Positions 24,488 to 38,800 of a DNA stretch of 64,000 nt are shown here, one piece after another (the first letter of the stretch is position 1; every line of letters begins with the position of its first letter). This DNA is from Lichenostomus cassidix (Eukaryota > Chordata > Aves > Passeriformes > Meliphagidae), in assembly GCA_008360975.2 (NCBI GenBank), contig CM039182.1, positions 58,664,491-58,728,490 of the forward strand, written 5' to 3'. Under the pieces are notes generated by a model that saw only the letters and a list, made by a program, of their open reading frames with translations, was not told the DNA's origin and did not search any database. The translations under genes and the position numbers were made by a program.

Positions 24488-27400
24488 TAACTGAGTGTTG
24501 AACAGCACTACATGGGAAAAAGCAAGCAAAGTTAGTTTTCTTGGCAATAGTTACCCTTGTTTTCCATTTTAGGAGGATCTAGGGCTCTGTGAAATATAAC
24601 TAGAGATTGCTGTAACAAGTCAGCTTCCTCTTATGCTCAGCACTGACTCTTAAATTGGCTCCAAAAACTCTAAAAATAGATTTACAGTGTGATTGTTGCA
24701 AGATTAATGTTATGGATTCTAAGGATGTAAATTATAGTTTGGTTTGGGAAGGTTTGCTTGTATAAATCTCTCTTAAATACCCTCAAGCAATATTAAAGGG
24801 GTGGAGGATCTTCTGTTTTGGGTTTCTGTTGGAGTACTTGTTCCAAGAACTGACTTCAGTTTGACTCTAGTGGCAGAAGGTGAAACCTGACAAAATTTCC
24901 ACTGAGGGTTGAGAAAATCAAACCAGTTTTGGAATCCAGACCCAAATCTGAGAACTCTCCCAAGGTTGTCAGTCTAAAGGTGTTCCATTAATTCAATGGG
25001 CATCCTTGCCACAATGAATTTGGTGATGAGCAGCCTTACAAATGGAAGCTGTAAAAACCATTACAACAGCAAAAATCAGTTTTGTCACTGAAGCAGCAGG
25101 TGTTCAGACAGCCTTTCTTTTCTGCGGTCCTGCCTCAGAGCTGCTGCTGTAAACCTGAGAAAACGCTGATTGATATTTACACTTAGGCATCCTTATGTTG
25201 CTGTGATGGTACCCAGGGACAGTTGTCTGGTGGTGTTTGCTATAATATAAACTATGGCAATATGATCATGTCACTGTTTCTAGTTATTCATGGAAGTAAC
25301 TGATTTTATCAGAGATTGGAGTAGTATCTTTTAAAAAAGCAACGATTCTCCATTCTGAATTTGCTACCACTATAATTAAATTAAGTATATATGTTCTTAG
25401 ATCTAATAAAACTAAGTATTTGCTTTTTGAATCGGAAGGTATTCTCTTTGTTCCAGAAGTGTCATGAAGCTTTTAGAGCAGGTGTTTAAGTGAGTTACTG
25501 TTTAAAGATACATAGACAAAAACAATAAAAAATACTGTTTGATATCTTATTTACTATTTCTTGTGGCTCCTCTTTAGAAACTTGAATACAGTGTTTTCTT
25601 ACCTATCAATGCTTTTTCACTTGTTTTTGTATCAAGAAAATATATTCCATTTCTACTCTCTTTTTAAAGAAGTTAAAACTTCTCTGTGTTGTCAGAGGCA
25701 TAGGAATTTTCTCAAGTCTGGGTTCTTCAGTTATTTTGTAGTGAATGTTGCAATATCACTGAATGGCTAAAGTTATTCACAAGAATTGTAACCAATAGGA
25801 AAAAACCAAATCAATGTTTTTGCATTGTTGCTGCATTTTGGAAAAAAGATTTTTGGCAGTGTAGAAAAGGTGTATGTAATAAGCTCTAAATTTTAAGTAT
25901 AGTGAGAAGAATATAAGAGGAAATTGCCTGTATTTTTATGAGCATGACTCATAAGGGATATGTTTTCTGTGGTTAATATTCAGTGGGTTTTGCCCTCCTG
26001 AAATACAGAGTCCTGTGCACAAAACTCCATCACTTGGCTGATCTTTGGCCTTGTCTTGTTTTTTGGTTGATCTCCACTGTCTTTAGTCAGAGGCAGCTGT
26101 ATTTTCCTAGTGCACACCAGGGGTAAATACTGCCCCAATGCACTCAGGCCAGATTCTCTCCCTGTTTTATGTCTGCACTGCACTATGTAGTGGACATGGG
26201 GAATGCTCTCAAACCTAAACTCCTGCTTTTGGAACCAGCTGAAATCTGACTGCTTTAGTAGATGTTTTGGCAAGCACATGGAAGCTGTACTTGCTGATTG
26301 CACTGTCAGTGATGACAGTCTTGCAATCCCAAACCTGAGTGTTTGTGCAGTCCCATGGGACACCATGCTTAGATGCTTTCTGGCTGTTCAGTGCAGTGTG
26401 GGCATGCTTCCTGCTGTCTCAGGTGAGTAGGTGCAGCCAAAAGTGGGGTCTCAGGAGGAGGACAACTGAGAAAGTACAAAAGGGATTGGTGGGAACAACA
26501 CAGGAGCTCCCCCTGGCTTTCCTTGAAGTGGATATTAATGTTGTTTAGAGACAAAAAACCCAAACAATGCGATAACAACAAAAAGTTACTGGCACACCTT
26601 TGCTGAATCCAGCAGGAAAAGAAAATGTAACAGATGCTTGACATCTTCAGTAACTTTATTAATTTAGTAGAAGAATGCAGTAGATACATATGTTTCTATG
26701 CTGCCTGTGTGAGGTACTGGTGTTGGTACTGGTATTATTTCTGTTCTGTGTAATCCCTGACGTTTTCTAATGTGCAACTATCACTAGTTAAGAAAACTAA
26801 AAGCAAGTTAAGTATAGAACTAAAGCCATCTGGTAGTTCAGACAGAAAAGTTAGATAATTACCTGTTCTTGTCAAGGGACAGTGATTAAAATAGGGCATC
26901 TTCATAATAGTGACTAGTTTGCAAGGGACTTCCTGGAAGCCACCTGGGATAATGATAATGAAAAGAAGAAAATTAAAAAGGGGGGGGGGGATGGTGCCGT
27001 TATAGCTCATGATGACTTTTGTAAATGAATTAAGTCAGCTTTTAACTTGAAGGCTGCTTGCTATTTTGGTACTTTGGAAAGAAACAAAGATTGAGTTTTC
27101 TGACTGTTTGGCAATGTGATGCCACTAGATCATCAGCCAGGTTACTGCTGGAGATCCTTATTAACATTTCTGTGTCAAGCTCTGGTTTCATCGCTCACAT
27201 CCTTATTAACTTGTGAGTGCTGTTGGCACAGCTCATCTTCAAAGGCCACTTTAATCTGTGTAACCTGATGGCTCCTGCTCAGGTAATTTGCTCCTTTTGG
27301 GGAATTAGCACTATTAAGAAACAGTAGAAGAGAAAGAACATCAGAACAGCATTACTGCATCATTCTTTGGCAGCTGATGATTGCAATATACCTAACAATG

Positions 27401-30400
27401 TTAGTGTAATATGAATTTATATTGATATACCTCTTAAGGAATAAGCTGTTTAGCAAGTAATGCTTAGAAGGGAACCTCTTGGTGTAGTGGGAGGAAGGAT
27501 CTGTTTAGCTTTGTCAGCTCCAGCCCACCCTCCAGCACTAGTGTGGAGGGGCTCACTGCTCTCTTTGGCCTTTACTGCTGAAATCTTGTCCTCATGCAAG
27601 AAGACAGCAGCAGGGAAATATCCAAAGGCTGCATAGCACTTGCTCTTTCCTACATTTGGATTCCTTAGTGTATGTCCTATGCCAATGTGATAATTTGAAT
27701 CAGTGAAGTCTGACCTGAATCATCTAAGTAGTCTCGCTTTGAGGACATACTGCTGAGGGCAGCTATTCTAAATACACTAGTAGGATAAAATAAACGTGCA
27801 ATGAGAATGCCCCATCATTGGTAAAATGTAATTAAATGCCTTTTCCCTTCATATGAATAAAAATCCTATATCTAAATAAAATTAATTGAAATTTATTCTG
27901 CTTTTTAAAAAAAAATTTGACAGTTGCTACTTACTTAACAATTCTAGTAAAGAGCTGTTCATGCTATTTCAGAGGCTTGTAAGAATTACAGTGTGACTGT
28001 AATACTTTCTCATGTAGAATATGCTGGAAATCTATTGAAAATATAACCAAGTTCAGTACTTAAATTAAAATGTGGGCAAGAATTAAAAGTACTCTGGGTT
28101 TTCTGTGCTTAGATTCTCTTGAAAAAAAGATTCTTCTAAATTATTTTCATTAAATGGAGCTTTTATGTCTCTTTATTCCTTGATTAGGAAAGCAATGATT
28201 TGAAAAATTCAAGATACTGAGGTCTCAAAAGTGTCGGAGATGCTCAGCTTCAGAAAGCATAAGTAAACAATTCAGTGCAATATGCTCAAAATAAATTGCT
28301 GTGAATGCTTGTGGATATACAAATATTTCTGATCAGTTTAATGGGTCAAACTTTCATATAATTAGAAGGGTGCTGACTGTACTCATGCATGATCAAGTTA
28401 ATAATGTCTCAATGCATTCTGTATAAAACAGTAACGTGAGGCATCTGGTGAATGCTTATCTGAGGCTTCTTGTAAGAAGTGTTGAATCTGAACACTGTCT
28501 TACGAATTTTCTCTTCCTTTTTTATTTTATATTGAGAAAATTAAACTATTAAAAACTGCTTTTGAAGTACTTTCTTGAAAACCATCAAAAGCAGAAAATC
28601 CAGATTTTAGATTCCAAATGCAGGTTGTCACTCATGTTTTAAATTCTGCCCGCTCATGACCTATTTCAACATCTACACTTGGTGACCTGATGGCCATGCT
28701 TCTGCTTTGTAACATTATTTTTTGGTGACAGTCTTTTCCATTATGCCCACTCAAACTGACTTTCCAGCATTCTTCACACTTTTATTGTTATTTAGTTACA
28801 TGGAAGAAAATGGACTGAGAAATTGACAACCAAAGTGAAGCACAAATAGGCTTTTCACTTGGCAGTGTTATAACTGTATTCAGATAATTCTTGCAAATGA
28901 ATAAATTACTGTCAAAGGTATGAGATAATAGCATGGGTGGCTGTGGTTGAGCATTGTGAATTCTGAATAATCTCTTGGTGGAGTAAAATTTAATCTGGTT
29001 TTAGAATTCAGATTTTTTAGTTTTTAAGACCTAAAGTTTTTATGTGGTATGACAAACCACCAGAATTTTCCTCCCACCCAAGTTGTATCCCTCTAATGTG
29101 CCAGAGTTTTTTCACATCTGCTCTTTGAGTGTCTGATTATAGATTTTTGTTTTGTCCTGTACTTTGTATGAGTTGGTGAAATTCAGATTTTCCTGTGGAT
29201 AAGCCTTTGGCTTTTCAGTTGCTTCTGTCTTGCAAAGAAATTAATTCCTTCAAGCCAGTGAGTCTGCAGCTCCAGCTGTGACTGTAGATGAATGTTCTTG
29301 CAGGGTCATGTACTGTAGCTCTGAACCTAAATAAAAGGATTAACAAGAGTTCACTAGGAGGAAAAACACTTAATTTCACTATAGTAACTATGAGAATCCA
29401 TAGGGAAAACCAATAAAGCTTTACTATTAAAATTGTTAACAAATGATTATTCCACCCTGACCCTCTCTTCCTGCTGTTATTGTACTTTTGGAACTGTAAC
29501 AAATCATGGGATTGACCTAGTTTATGGTAGTGCTTTAGTCCCTGGCCTACAAATGATCTTTTTCTTGTAAAACAATTCTTAGTGTCCTTCTTTTCAGAAG
29601 CGATGGTGGTATTTATGAAGGAAACAATGTTTTCTGATGCATTTCATACAATCTGCTGCCCCAAAACTCTGCTTGGTGTGAAGGAAGAAGGGGCAGCACA
29701 TAGACAGTGATACTGGGACCGAGCCTGGCAGCCATCAATACCCAGCTGATACATCTCATTGCCCCAGAAGAGCATGACTGATTCCCACAGCAAGAACACA
29801 CTGCTTTTAGTGATTCCTGGCAGAGAAGGAGGATTTCTAGTCTCACTTTTGGTTGTATATATAGACCTCATTGTCTCATCTCCAAGCAGCACCTCTGCTC
29901 AGAATGGGGGAGAGCAGAGGGGCTTCCTCACTCAGGGATATCTCAGCTGGCTGTTGATGACTCTCGTACAGCTGCTCTCCACTCAAGCAAGTGGTGTGAA
30001 GGGCAAAGCCACTGCTCAGGGCAATGGTCTGAGCCTTCAGGGCTTTTCTGTCTCTCATGGAGATGCAAGGAGAGGGCGGAAGGATTTTGATCATAGTGAT
30101 CTTGACTCTCTCCCCAGCATTTTTGGACTGCCAGCCTCCAGGAGCACTATTATCTGAGTAGACAAGGCAACACTTGTATCTGTTTCATTGGGAAGGAAAT
30201 CAGGTAATTGCAATTTAATAATGTGACTGTCCTCATCAGCTTATGAAATCAAACAGACAAAAGCTGTGTAATTTTAAAGGATGAATCTTGGTGTTAGCTT
30301 TGTCTTTTGCTTCATTTGAGCTTTGGAGGTGATGAGAAAGTCCTGGTTGGTAGGTTGGTGACCATTATGAGCCCCAGTCTAAAAAATGCCACAGTGCCCA

Positions 30401-32783
30401 TCTGGGTTACCTGCTGGAAGCTTCTGATGTTGAAGCCAAGGCATGAAGGCAGGTGCATGAATAGGTCTCCCCAAAAATGGTCCGGGTTCTGCTTGAACAC
30501 ACACTTAGCACCAAGAATTGGAAAGCATTTTGGGTTCTGTCTTGTGCTTTTGTTTTCCTTACTTTTGCTTCAAATATTTTGCCCCTTTGAGACATGTTTA
30601 TGTGCCTAGTATATATTTGCAAAGAAATGTAACTTGTAATAGTATTCATCAATGTGTCTTTCATCAGTAGGTCACCTAATACTTTTTTCTTTTTTTCGAG
30701 AAAAGAAGAATTTATGGTTAACATTGTGCTGCATTTCAACAATGTTTTTCATTTGTGACCAGATGAGAATCACACTCAACTTTGACTGTTGACCTACTCT
30801 GTTTGTTTCTCTCCAGTTTTCTGGCTTGCATACTCAGGAATGTGTATTTTGGGTTTTTTCTCTCCCTCTTCATGATTATTTTGTGCAGCACTTTCTGAAA
30901 CTGTAAGGACTACCAGCAGTCCATAGGGATGGCCTAGGAGCCACAGTCTGAATAGAATTCCACACAAACTTTAGTTCTTTGCTATACTCTTGCTCCAACA
31001 CTCTTTGAGCCAAATGTTTTTGATCGTCTCTTGCTTAATAATTAATGTGACATTAATTAATCACAAGTGGCAACTGTCCTTTAAAGTAACGAACTGCAGT
31101 TAAATAAATTAGGTATGCTCTTCTATCAACTAATTTTTTGACAGGTTGGTTTGATTTTTTTTTTTTTAATGGCTCTGTGTTCAGGTAAGCAGCCTGTTCT
31201 TTAGAGATATCTCTGTTTTTCCTACGTTCTTCAGTGATGGGCCTCCTTGGGCCTCCTTGCAGAAATTGCAGATTCTGTTGGAAGAGACTTGGATTTTAAA
31301 AGCCTTTTGTGAGAACAGTTGGCTGATATTCTGGCTGGATTTTCATACCTTAGAGTTATAAGGTGAAAATTATAGATCAAAGCCACTGCAAGTAATGTTT
31401 GGTCTCTCAGGTGTCTCTATGTATGTTAGGTCTTTCATTGGTTCATTGTTGGGTTCACACAAACAGGATTTAAACATGGATAGGGAACTGTAATTTAGGG
31501 TGAAAAGAAACAAATTAGAAAAGTGAATATTAGATAAAACATTTTATATTTTGTAGAGAACGAGATGAGTATCTGTGTGTGGATCTTGTAAGCTTTGTCT
31601 CCTAATAAATGAAGTGCAGTAAAACACAATTGTAGCCATGTCCTGAGTGGTGCTTTGCTAAGCCTCACTTACTGGAGTGGGCAGTTGGACTGTCCATGAG
31701 AAGCAACTGCATTGAAGCAGCAGAAACCAGAATGTTCTTCCATGTGCTACAGATTGCTGGAAATTGAATGGGACCTATGTGGAGATTGCATTGTGTACCT
31801 CAGATCTGATGGAAGATAGTTTTGTAATGTGCAAAAGGGAGGAAATGTGTGTTGTAGATGTAATTCACAATATAATATCATGTTCTTTGTAAAAGCAGAC
31901 CCATCTGAGTGCTGTTATGCAGAAGGACATTTCCTGTGTCCTAGAAACCATGTTTTTTCCACGAAGTTTATGGTGCTATGCTTGCAGACCTGGGAGTTAA
32001 CTGCAGTACATGAAATCTTAAAGGTTAATTTCCTGTCTGCATCATTACTCTGTTAATCAAGCAGACGCATGTAACACTAATGGTGCATATTTTTTCGAAT
32101 TTGGTATTTGATTTCTAATAAGAAGACTTTGCAGAGATACTGTTTAACTGGTGTAAGTTGCAGAGCTATTTAATGTACTCGTGTTGTGGCTCTAAAGTCA
32201 AAATGCAGTGCTAAACAAAGCTGTGTCCAGAATTTTAAAATATTCTTTGTACCTGGACACTTGAACAGAGCTTTCCAACTGAAAATAAAGGAAAAATGTT
32301 AAGGAAAGACATATTTCACATTTAACCTAAGTAATTTTTTCTATAAAAGGCAACCATAATTTGGAAACGTTATTTCTTTTTCTGTGAGAACCAAAAAACT
32401 TCTCTAGAATTAGTGTGAATTAATATCAACAAGTGAATATGTAGATGCAGCATGGGTGCCAAATCATTAAACTGACTGTGGATTACTGTTTCTCTTGTTA
32501 TTCTTCTATTTTTACATGTCATGTTGATTTTTCCATCTATATTTAGTTTTGTTAGTAATTGTGTTACGTGTGGTTCTGATTCTGCCTCAGCAGAATGTAT
32601 CACAACTTTGAATGCATGGAGAAAGTCTAAAAAAAAATTGCATTTAAAATAATGAATTATTGGAACTAAAATAAACCTTGGAAATTCAGTGTCACACTGA
32701 ATTCTGAAGTATTATTGTTCTATTTGTAATGGATTTGCTGGATTTTATATTGTGTAACATGCTATTTCTTTTTAAACGCTTAG
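24488..32783. other. Unique non-coding sequence, no gene seen
   Basis: This is a long AT-rich block without recognisable exons or repeats. It contains an 11-G run at 26980-26990, a 10-bp duplication (gggcctcctt twice) at 31239-31258 and a perfect 9-bp inverted repeat with a 3-base gap at 31039-31059. The slightly GC-richer stretch 29640-30160 has opposing frames of 132 and 82 codons with no known motif. Confidence 0.6.
26980..26990 (+). repeat. Poly-G run of 11
   Basis: Eleven consecutive G follow an A-rich stretch. The length could vary, or be in error, because such runs are hard to sequence. Confidence 0.9.
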
Positions 32784-32872
32784 GAGTTCACCAGATCTCT
32801 TTGTTCTGTGGTTGATGAAGAATTATCCTGGGACAGCAGTAATGATAGATGGATGAGCAGAACACACTTCAG
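32784..32872 (+). CDS. Candidate internal coding exon A, gene unknown
   Basis: The 89-nt segment is preceded by a pyrimidine-rich acceptor (ctatttctttttaaacgcttag) and ends at a textbook donor (ttcag then gtaagaaa). Only one of the three plus frames is open across it. It begins at phase 0, gives 29 codons starting EFTRSLCSVVDEELSWDSS, and leaves two bases of a codon at the donor. The predicted peptide is acidic to neutral, Ser-rich and has two Trp. I do not recognise it. It has no membrane segment, signal peptide or known motif. It could be an exon of a gene whose introns fill this window. It could also be a chance splice pair, since an open frame of 29 codons is not rare. If translated, it does not join in frame directly to the candidate exon at 62642. 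Confidence 0.35.
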
Positions 32873-35800
32873 GTAAGAAATCAGATGTATGCCATTTGGT
32901 GTGGCTGTTCATTAACTTTCCTCACATTGTTTCAGTTCAGCTTCAATTATAGCAGACTTTAATGTTACACCACTAAAATCTACTGAATATAAAATATAAA
33001 TCTCTTGTCTACATGAATGTTTACATATATCTCTCTGTAAATCAGTGTCAGCAGGTTTTTTGTTTTCCTTCCAGATTTGGTAACCCTGGTAACAGATGCT
33101 ACTGCTGCTATTACAGTCTTTACCCTTGCTACTGTATAAATTTCCATAAGAATTTTATTTCACATTAGCAGTTACAAGTATAGGTCTGAATATAAGGATA
33201 ATTTCAGCATTTCTTGAGTGGTTTAGGTAACTAAACTTGTTCTTTAAGGCTGTGCCAATTCAGTATATAGTTGTCAAGTTGTTGATACCCTTGGAAGTTA
33301 ATTCAAGCTTGTTAAAGCCTGCATAAAGGCAGGCAAAAGTTGGTACTGATTTAATGCTTGCTGCGCCACAAGCTTCCCAGGAAAACATAGACAAATTATT
33401 TAGTTTCTGTATCAGTGGGAACTGCATGCCTACATACCAATATGCTTGCATTTCTGGTAGATAAAATAGTGTGTCCAGAGTACTTTTTTATGCACAGCTC
33501 TGATATGCCCAGGGCTACATTGAGCTTTCTGTGCACCTGAGGATCAAATTTGTTGTGCTGGAGGGTAGAGCTGCTAGGCAGCCAGTGCTGGGAAGTTAAG
33601 GTGGGTACTGCTGTTTCAGCTAAAAGTGAGAGACTTGGGCTTATAAGTAAGTGCTGTTTTAAGTCACACGTGGGTTTTAGTATCTTTGGGCTTCCAATTG
33701 CCCTCTTCTTTCCTTCCTTTGTAAGAGCATTGTGAGGATAGGCACAGTGAAGGCTGTGTTGTGTTCAGGCTGGAGCCAGATGTGCAGATACAGTGTTAAA
33801 GAGGTGTCTTAAGGCAAATTCACAAAATAAACAAAGGAATGACCCTGGAGTTTACTTTATTCTCCAACTTGCAGGGTGCAAGAGCATAAACATAGCAAAC
33901 ACATCAAAATGTCAGTGTCTGTAGATCAAGGACCAGGTTAGGCCTAGAGCTTTAGGGAAGGCACTGTAGCCTCCTGTCCCATGGAGTGACTGACAGCTGA
34001 TGCCAAGAGAGGAGAGTGGAGCATGTGGTAGCTTTCCAGATCAACCTCTCGTGGTCCACAGATGAAGGACATCTGAGTCAGTGCTGGATAGTCTTGGCTA
34101 TGTTTTCTGCTTCTGTGAATTTGTGAGGCTGTGTTTTGACCCCAGGTGGATTTTTAGGCTCTGCAGCTTTATACTGTTCAGGATTCCCGAGCTGAATTCC
34201 AGGAGGGAGAAAGCCAGTAGTCAGTAGTCCCTGAAGTTAATTTTGAACCTCCTACTTGCTAATTTCATTTAACCTGGGGACTGAGTGATCACGCCAGGAG
34301 ACTCAGAGTGGAGCTGCGCCTTTTCTGCTCCGGTGGGGTTGTAGGCAAGAATGATGGGTGTGAAGCTTTAAAGAGAGCTTAAAAAGCAGCTTGACTAAAA
34401 TCTCCGTGAAGTGAAATGAAACTGCAGGATGTCTGTGGCCCTCCCACTGCTACTGCATTCCTAACGAATAGGTTTGAGGCAGCTGCTCAGACCTGTCTTG
34501 CTGTTCTCTTCTAGTCTATTTCCCATGATTTTAATAGTAATTTGGGCTTTATGTTCTGTACCTCCTAGAGTTGCAGAAACCAGCAGAGAAGATGCTATGT
34601 CATGTAAGCTGTTAAGCAGTCATCCTGACATTTTTTTTTTCCTGACAGGATTCAAGATTGTATGGAAGAAACTACTGTAAATTTAAAATATCCTGGGGAT
34701 ACACACTCAATGGGTTGAGCCTCCCAGCAAGACATTAAAATATAGGACCATTAATCAGAACTGAACTATATTTTTTCTTCTTGTTGTTCTTTTGCACCTT
34801 TAAAACATTGCTTTTGGGTTCACAGGAGGTTTAGATGGGCTAAAAGGAAAAAAAAGTAATTGCCCAGAATCATTGCACTGAGTACCTGACTCTGCATATT
34901 GCACCTGATGTGTCATGGCTAGGGAAGGAAGTGTGAATATTGCATAAGTTTACCTGACTTGCTTAGATGGAGTCTCAGAAAAGCACTATGCAATATATAT
35001 GACATTAACTATTATGATAGGGTTGCTGAACTGGAAAAGGCTGAAGGTGGGCTCCTCTGAAAAGGTAAAATCTGAATGTGCTAACTACAGGATTCAGAGT
35101 GCAACACTTTTAAGTATAAAGGCATTTTAAATTCTGTAAAAGCAAGCAGAAACCAAAACAGCTCTTAGCTAAAATCTTAGACCCAGTTGAAGGAGAATAA
35201 TTTAATTATACTGATTCTCCTTCTTGGCAGAGAATATTTGGGAGACAGAATTTATGCAGCTGGACAGAAGTTTGGTTTATTTTTGCTCTCAATTTTTGTT
35301 TTTGTTAAAAACAGTGGATATCTTGGACTTAATATATGATTACAGAACCAGCTGAATGTTGTACACTGTTTTCTATCCCAAGTGTGTCCTTATTTTCCCT
35401 TCTGTGTCTATATTTGGGGCTAAATCCTTGTGAGATACAGGGCAAATTGGATATAGCATATCATATAAGGCTAATTCACTTGAAGATGACTTCACTGTGT
35501 GCATTCTGATGACACATGGAAAAGCACATAAAAGACTGCCAAGCCAGCTTGCTCACTTAAAGGAAACTGTTGGGCACCTGTTCCTCAAGTCCCCAGAAAA
35601 TGGGCAAAGTTTTTCCCCTGAATCCCTTTTGTGAGGCTGATGGACACTGAACTTGCTTGTTGTACAAAATATTTAATGGAGAACCAAAAGAAGGAACCTT
35701 GAATGAAAAAGCTTTGCAATACTAGAACTGTGAGTGAACTGTTTGCTTGCTGTTTTAAGCCTTCAAAAGGGAGATATGGTTGGGAGACGGGCAATTCTGC

Positions 35801-38800
35801 TTTGTTTTCCTGTACAAGAAGGAGTGGCTGAGAAAAATGTGGTGAGAGAGTTGGGAATTGGAGAGAGTGAGTTGGACAATTTGATTGGACTAGAAAGAAT
35901 AAGGTTTATCCACAGATCCTCTGGATGCATGTGAATATGTGGAGGTGAATTGTTTCTTGCCAGAGATGTATATAAAATTGTAAAAACAAAGCAGGTTTTT
36001 TAATTTTTTTTTTTTTCTGTAGCAGGATATAACTGGATTGTAAACTTTGGCAGGACTCTTAACATCTGAATCCTTCTTGAAACTCTGACAATGTTTTTGT
36101 AGAGCTGATTCTGGAATGGGAATAAATGAGAAATTTTTCTATTGTCTCCCTCCTGTTAATTAGATGAAATAGTAAGTTTTATATTTGTCCAGAAAGTGGT
36201 CAAAACAAACAAGAAATTGAGATTGGAGGAGCCAAACAAGGATAAATAATGAGCCAATTTCTCAAACTGGCATTGACATACCAAGAGTTTGGAAAAAGTA
36301 TGCTTGCAAGCTTTCTTTATTATTATAACCTCTTGAACAGAATAGTCCCGTCCAAACAGCTATAAACACTTTCCAATAGAGAAGTTTATGACCTAGTTTC
36401 TGACTGAAACACAGTATCACAGTATGTGGAAAGAACTTTAAGTGAAGATGCTGGTGGCAGTGCCTCTAGCGCAATGCATTAGAAACTTGATGTATTGCCT
36501 TTTGCAAACACTTGTTAATTGGAGTCAAGTGGAGTGAATTTGAAAATTGTTTGCCTTTTTTTTGGTAGGTATCGACACTTAAATGCTTAGGTTGGCATGC
36601 AGAATTTTTATACTATGTCTGAATTTTTTAACAGAGCAGTGTTTGGAAAAATGATCATTCTAGGGTTATCTCAACAGGAATTCAGCAATTATAGGATATC
36701 TTTCTAGATTCTGTGTTTGGAGCAGTGAAGAGAAAATAAAGGTGCATGTAGTCTGTTCACAGTTATAAATCTGTTCTGGAGAGACAGAGATAATTTTGAT
36801 TAGGCCTCGTTCCATTCCTGTGAAGAGCAGGGCAAGGACATGATGAGAGTGTGCTCAGAGGAGGTTGGAACAAAAAATACTTAATTTGGGATTTGTGCAT
36901 CCAGTTCACTTCAACTGGAGAAATGCAGCCATGCAGGAGGTGTCAGACCAGGCCACATTTCAATTAGCTGCTCTGGTGAGAGGCTGGCAGACACACGCCT
37001 TCTGTGCTGGGGGGGAAGCAATGCATCAGTAGAGAAGACCAGCTGTTGCAAGTTGGGGGAGTTTGGTTTGTTTCCTTTTCTTGCCTTTCCTGTGACTCAC
37101 TGGTGTAACTGAAAGTGAGGGAGCTGTGCTGATCACCATCAGCTGCAGCTGTGGCCAATACCAATCATCCCTTTCTTCTGCTTTTCCAAGGAGCTTGGGA
37201 GTGATCTTGAAAGCACAGATCATTCATGTCAAGAAGAGTTTTTGAATGTTGTTGAAATACATTAAATAATACTTGGTTAGCATGGAAAGAGCTATAGTTA
37301 AAATTCTTGCAGTGTTTCAATTATAATTGCTTTATTGTTTCAGTTGCTTATAACTTCCTGAAATGCTCATGTCTCAAGCTGAAATTTACCAGACTTGATC
37401 TTGGCCTGACAGTGACCTTTCTTCTCTTTTCTTCTTTGTTTCTCTTTTTTCTATGCTATTAAATGAATATGGCTTATGCATTTCATTTACAATTAGAAGA
37501 AAATAGCAGCAAAATGCATTATAGCTATTGCATTAAAGCTCTGAGACTGACTAGCTCAAGCAGTGCAGATGTTAAAAAGGTGAAAATCATCAAAAGTACT
37601 TACTGAATCTTAACAGAATCTGTGAGAGGGAGCACTCAGAGAGATACCAGCTTTAGGTCTTGAACTTTCTCTCCATCATGCACATGCATTACTCTCCGTC
37701 ATAATTATACTGCTGTTTTTCCTGATCAGTGCTTAGCTGAATGAAAAAATAGTCCTTGGTGAAAGAGCAGATGTGTTTTTCAGTGTTTTCTATGACCCTG
37801 GCAAGACTGGGCTTTGGGAATTCAGGCAAACAGTGTGCAATGGGAGCCTTCTGGGGCATTTCTCCTGTCCCACAGTTCAGGTTGAAAATGCTGAAGCTTC
37901 CAGAAACTCTTCTCCCCAAAAAATTGTTTGTTTTAACACAAATTTTAAAAATACTTTTTCATCAGCTCTACTCAAGCTGTTGGCTGTAGTAGTTTAAATC
38001 AGAACCCAAATGTGTTAGGGGATGGATCTTAAACCTGGGATGGAAATGATGGAAATAAATTGTTAAGTGCTTTCCTTTAAATTAATGCTGATATCGTGTG
38101 TCTTTATTAACTTATGTAAAGGCCACTGGTGATGGTGGTGATGCTGCTAAAAAGCAAATTATGGGGTTTGACTTCTTCACTTGTAATGTGTGTTTCAATA
38201 ACAAAATAGTCATGTGCTTGCCTCTTGGCTTCCACACAAGCTCGCTTTGCCTTAAAGAAGGACTGTGGGTTTTGCCAAGGAGAATCATTGTGAGTGTGTC
38301 TTAAAAGAAATATAAGAAGCTTTTCATTTGTAGAATTGGCTTCTCATGGTCTCTTCTGTTCCCTGGGAAATATCACTTCACGTGCATACATGAATCATCT
38401 CTGTTTCTATTGTTAAATGGCTGGGTATTCCCAGTGATGCAGGCAAGTGCCTCACTCTAGGAGCTGCAGGGCAGCAGCAGAGAGCGGGTGAGAACTGAGC
38501 TGCCAGTGGACCTGGCAGAAGTTCCCTGTGCTCTTCTGCCCTCTAACTTACATTTTGAGTGAATTCCCTAACTCTCAACTTCCTGTGTGATATCACAATT
38601 CTCTGATCTTGTAGAGGACTGTAGAAACTTCATTTATTGCTTGTCATAAAGTTGTATTGATCACCTGCAAAGCTGTCCCTTTCAGGAGCTCGGGAGTGCT
38701 GTTCAGGCACTGCTTCAGCAGCATTAGGTAAAAGTAAGATAAAAGCAAAATGTAAAGCTGCTAGGTAAGGTGTCCATGGCATAAGCACAATTTCATGTTG

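Noticed and set aside
26339..26420. Exon-like segment ending ctcag-gtgagt
   Set aside because: The donor is good, but the upstream acceptor lacks a pyrimidine tract and the peptide is unremarkable.
33074..33169. Acceptor followed by a 30-codon Cys/Tyr-rich frame in phase with exon A
   Set aside because: It ends in a stop without a donor or nearby poly(A) signal, and its composition looks like chance.
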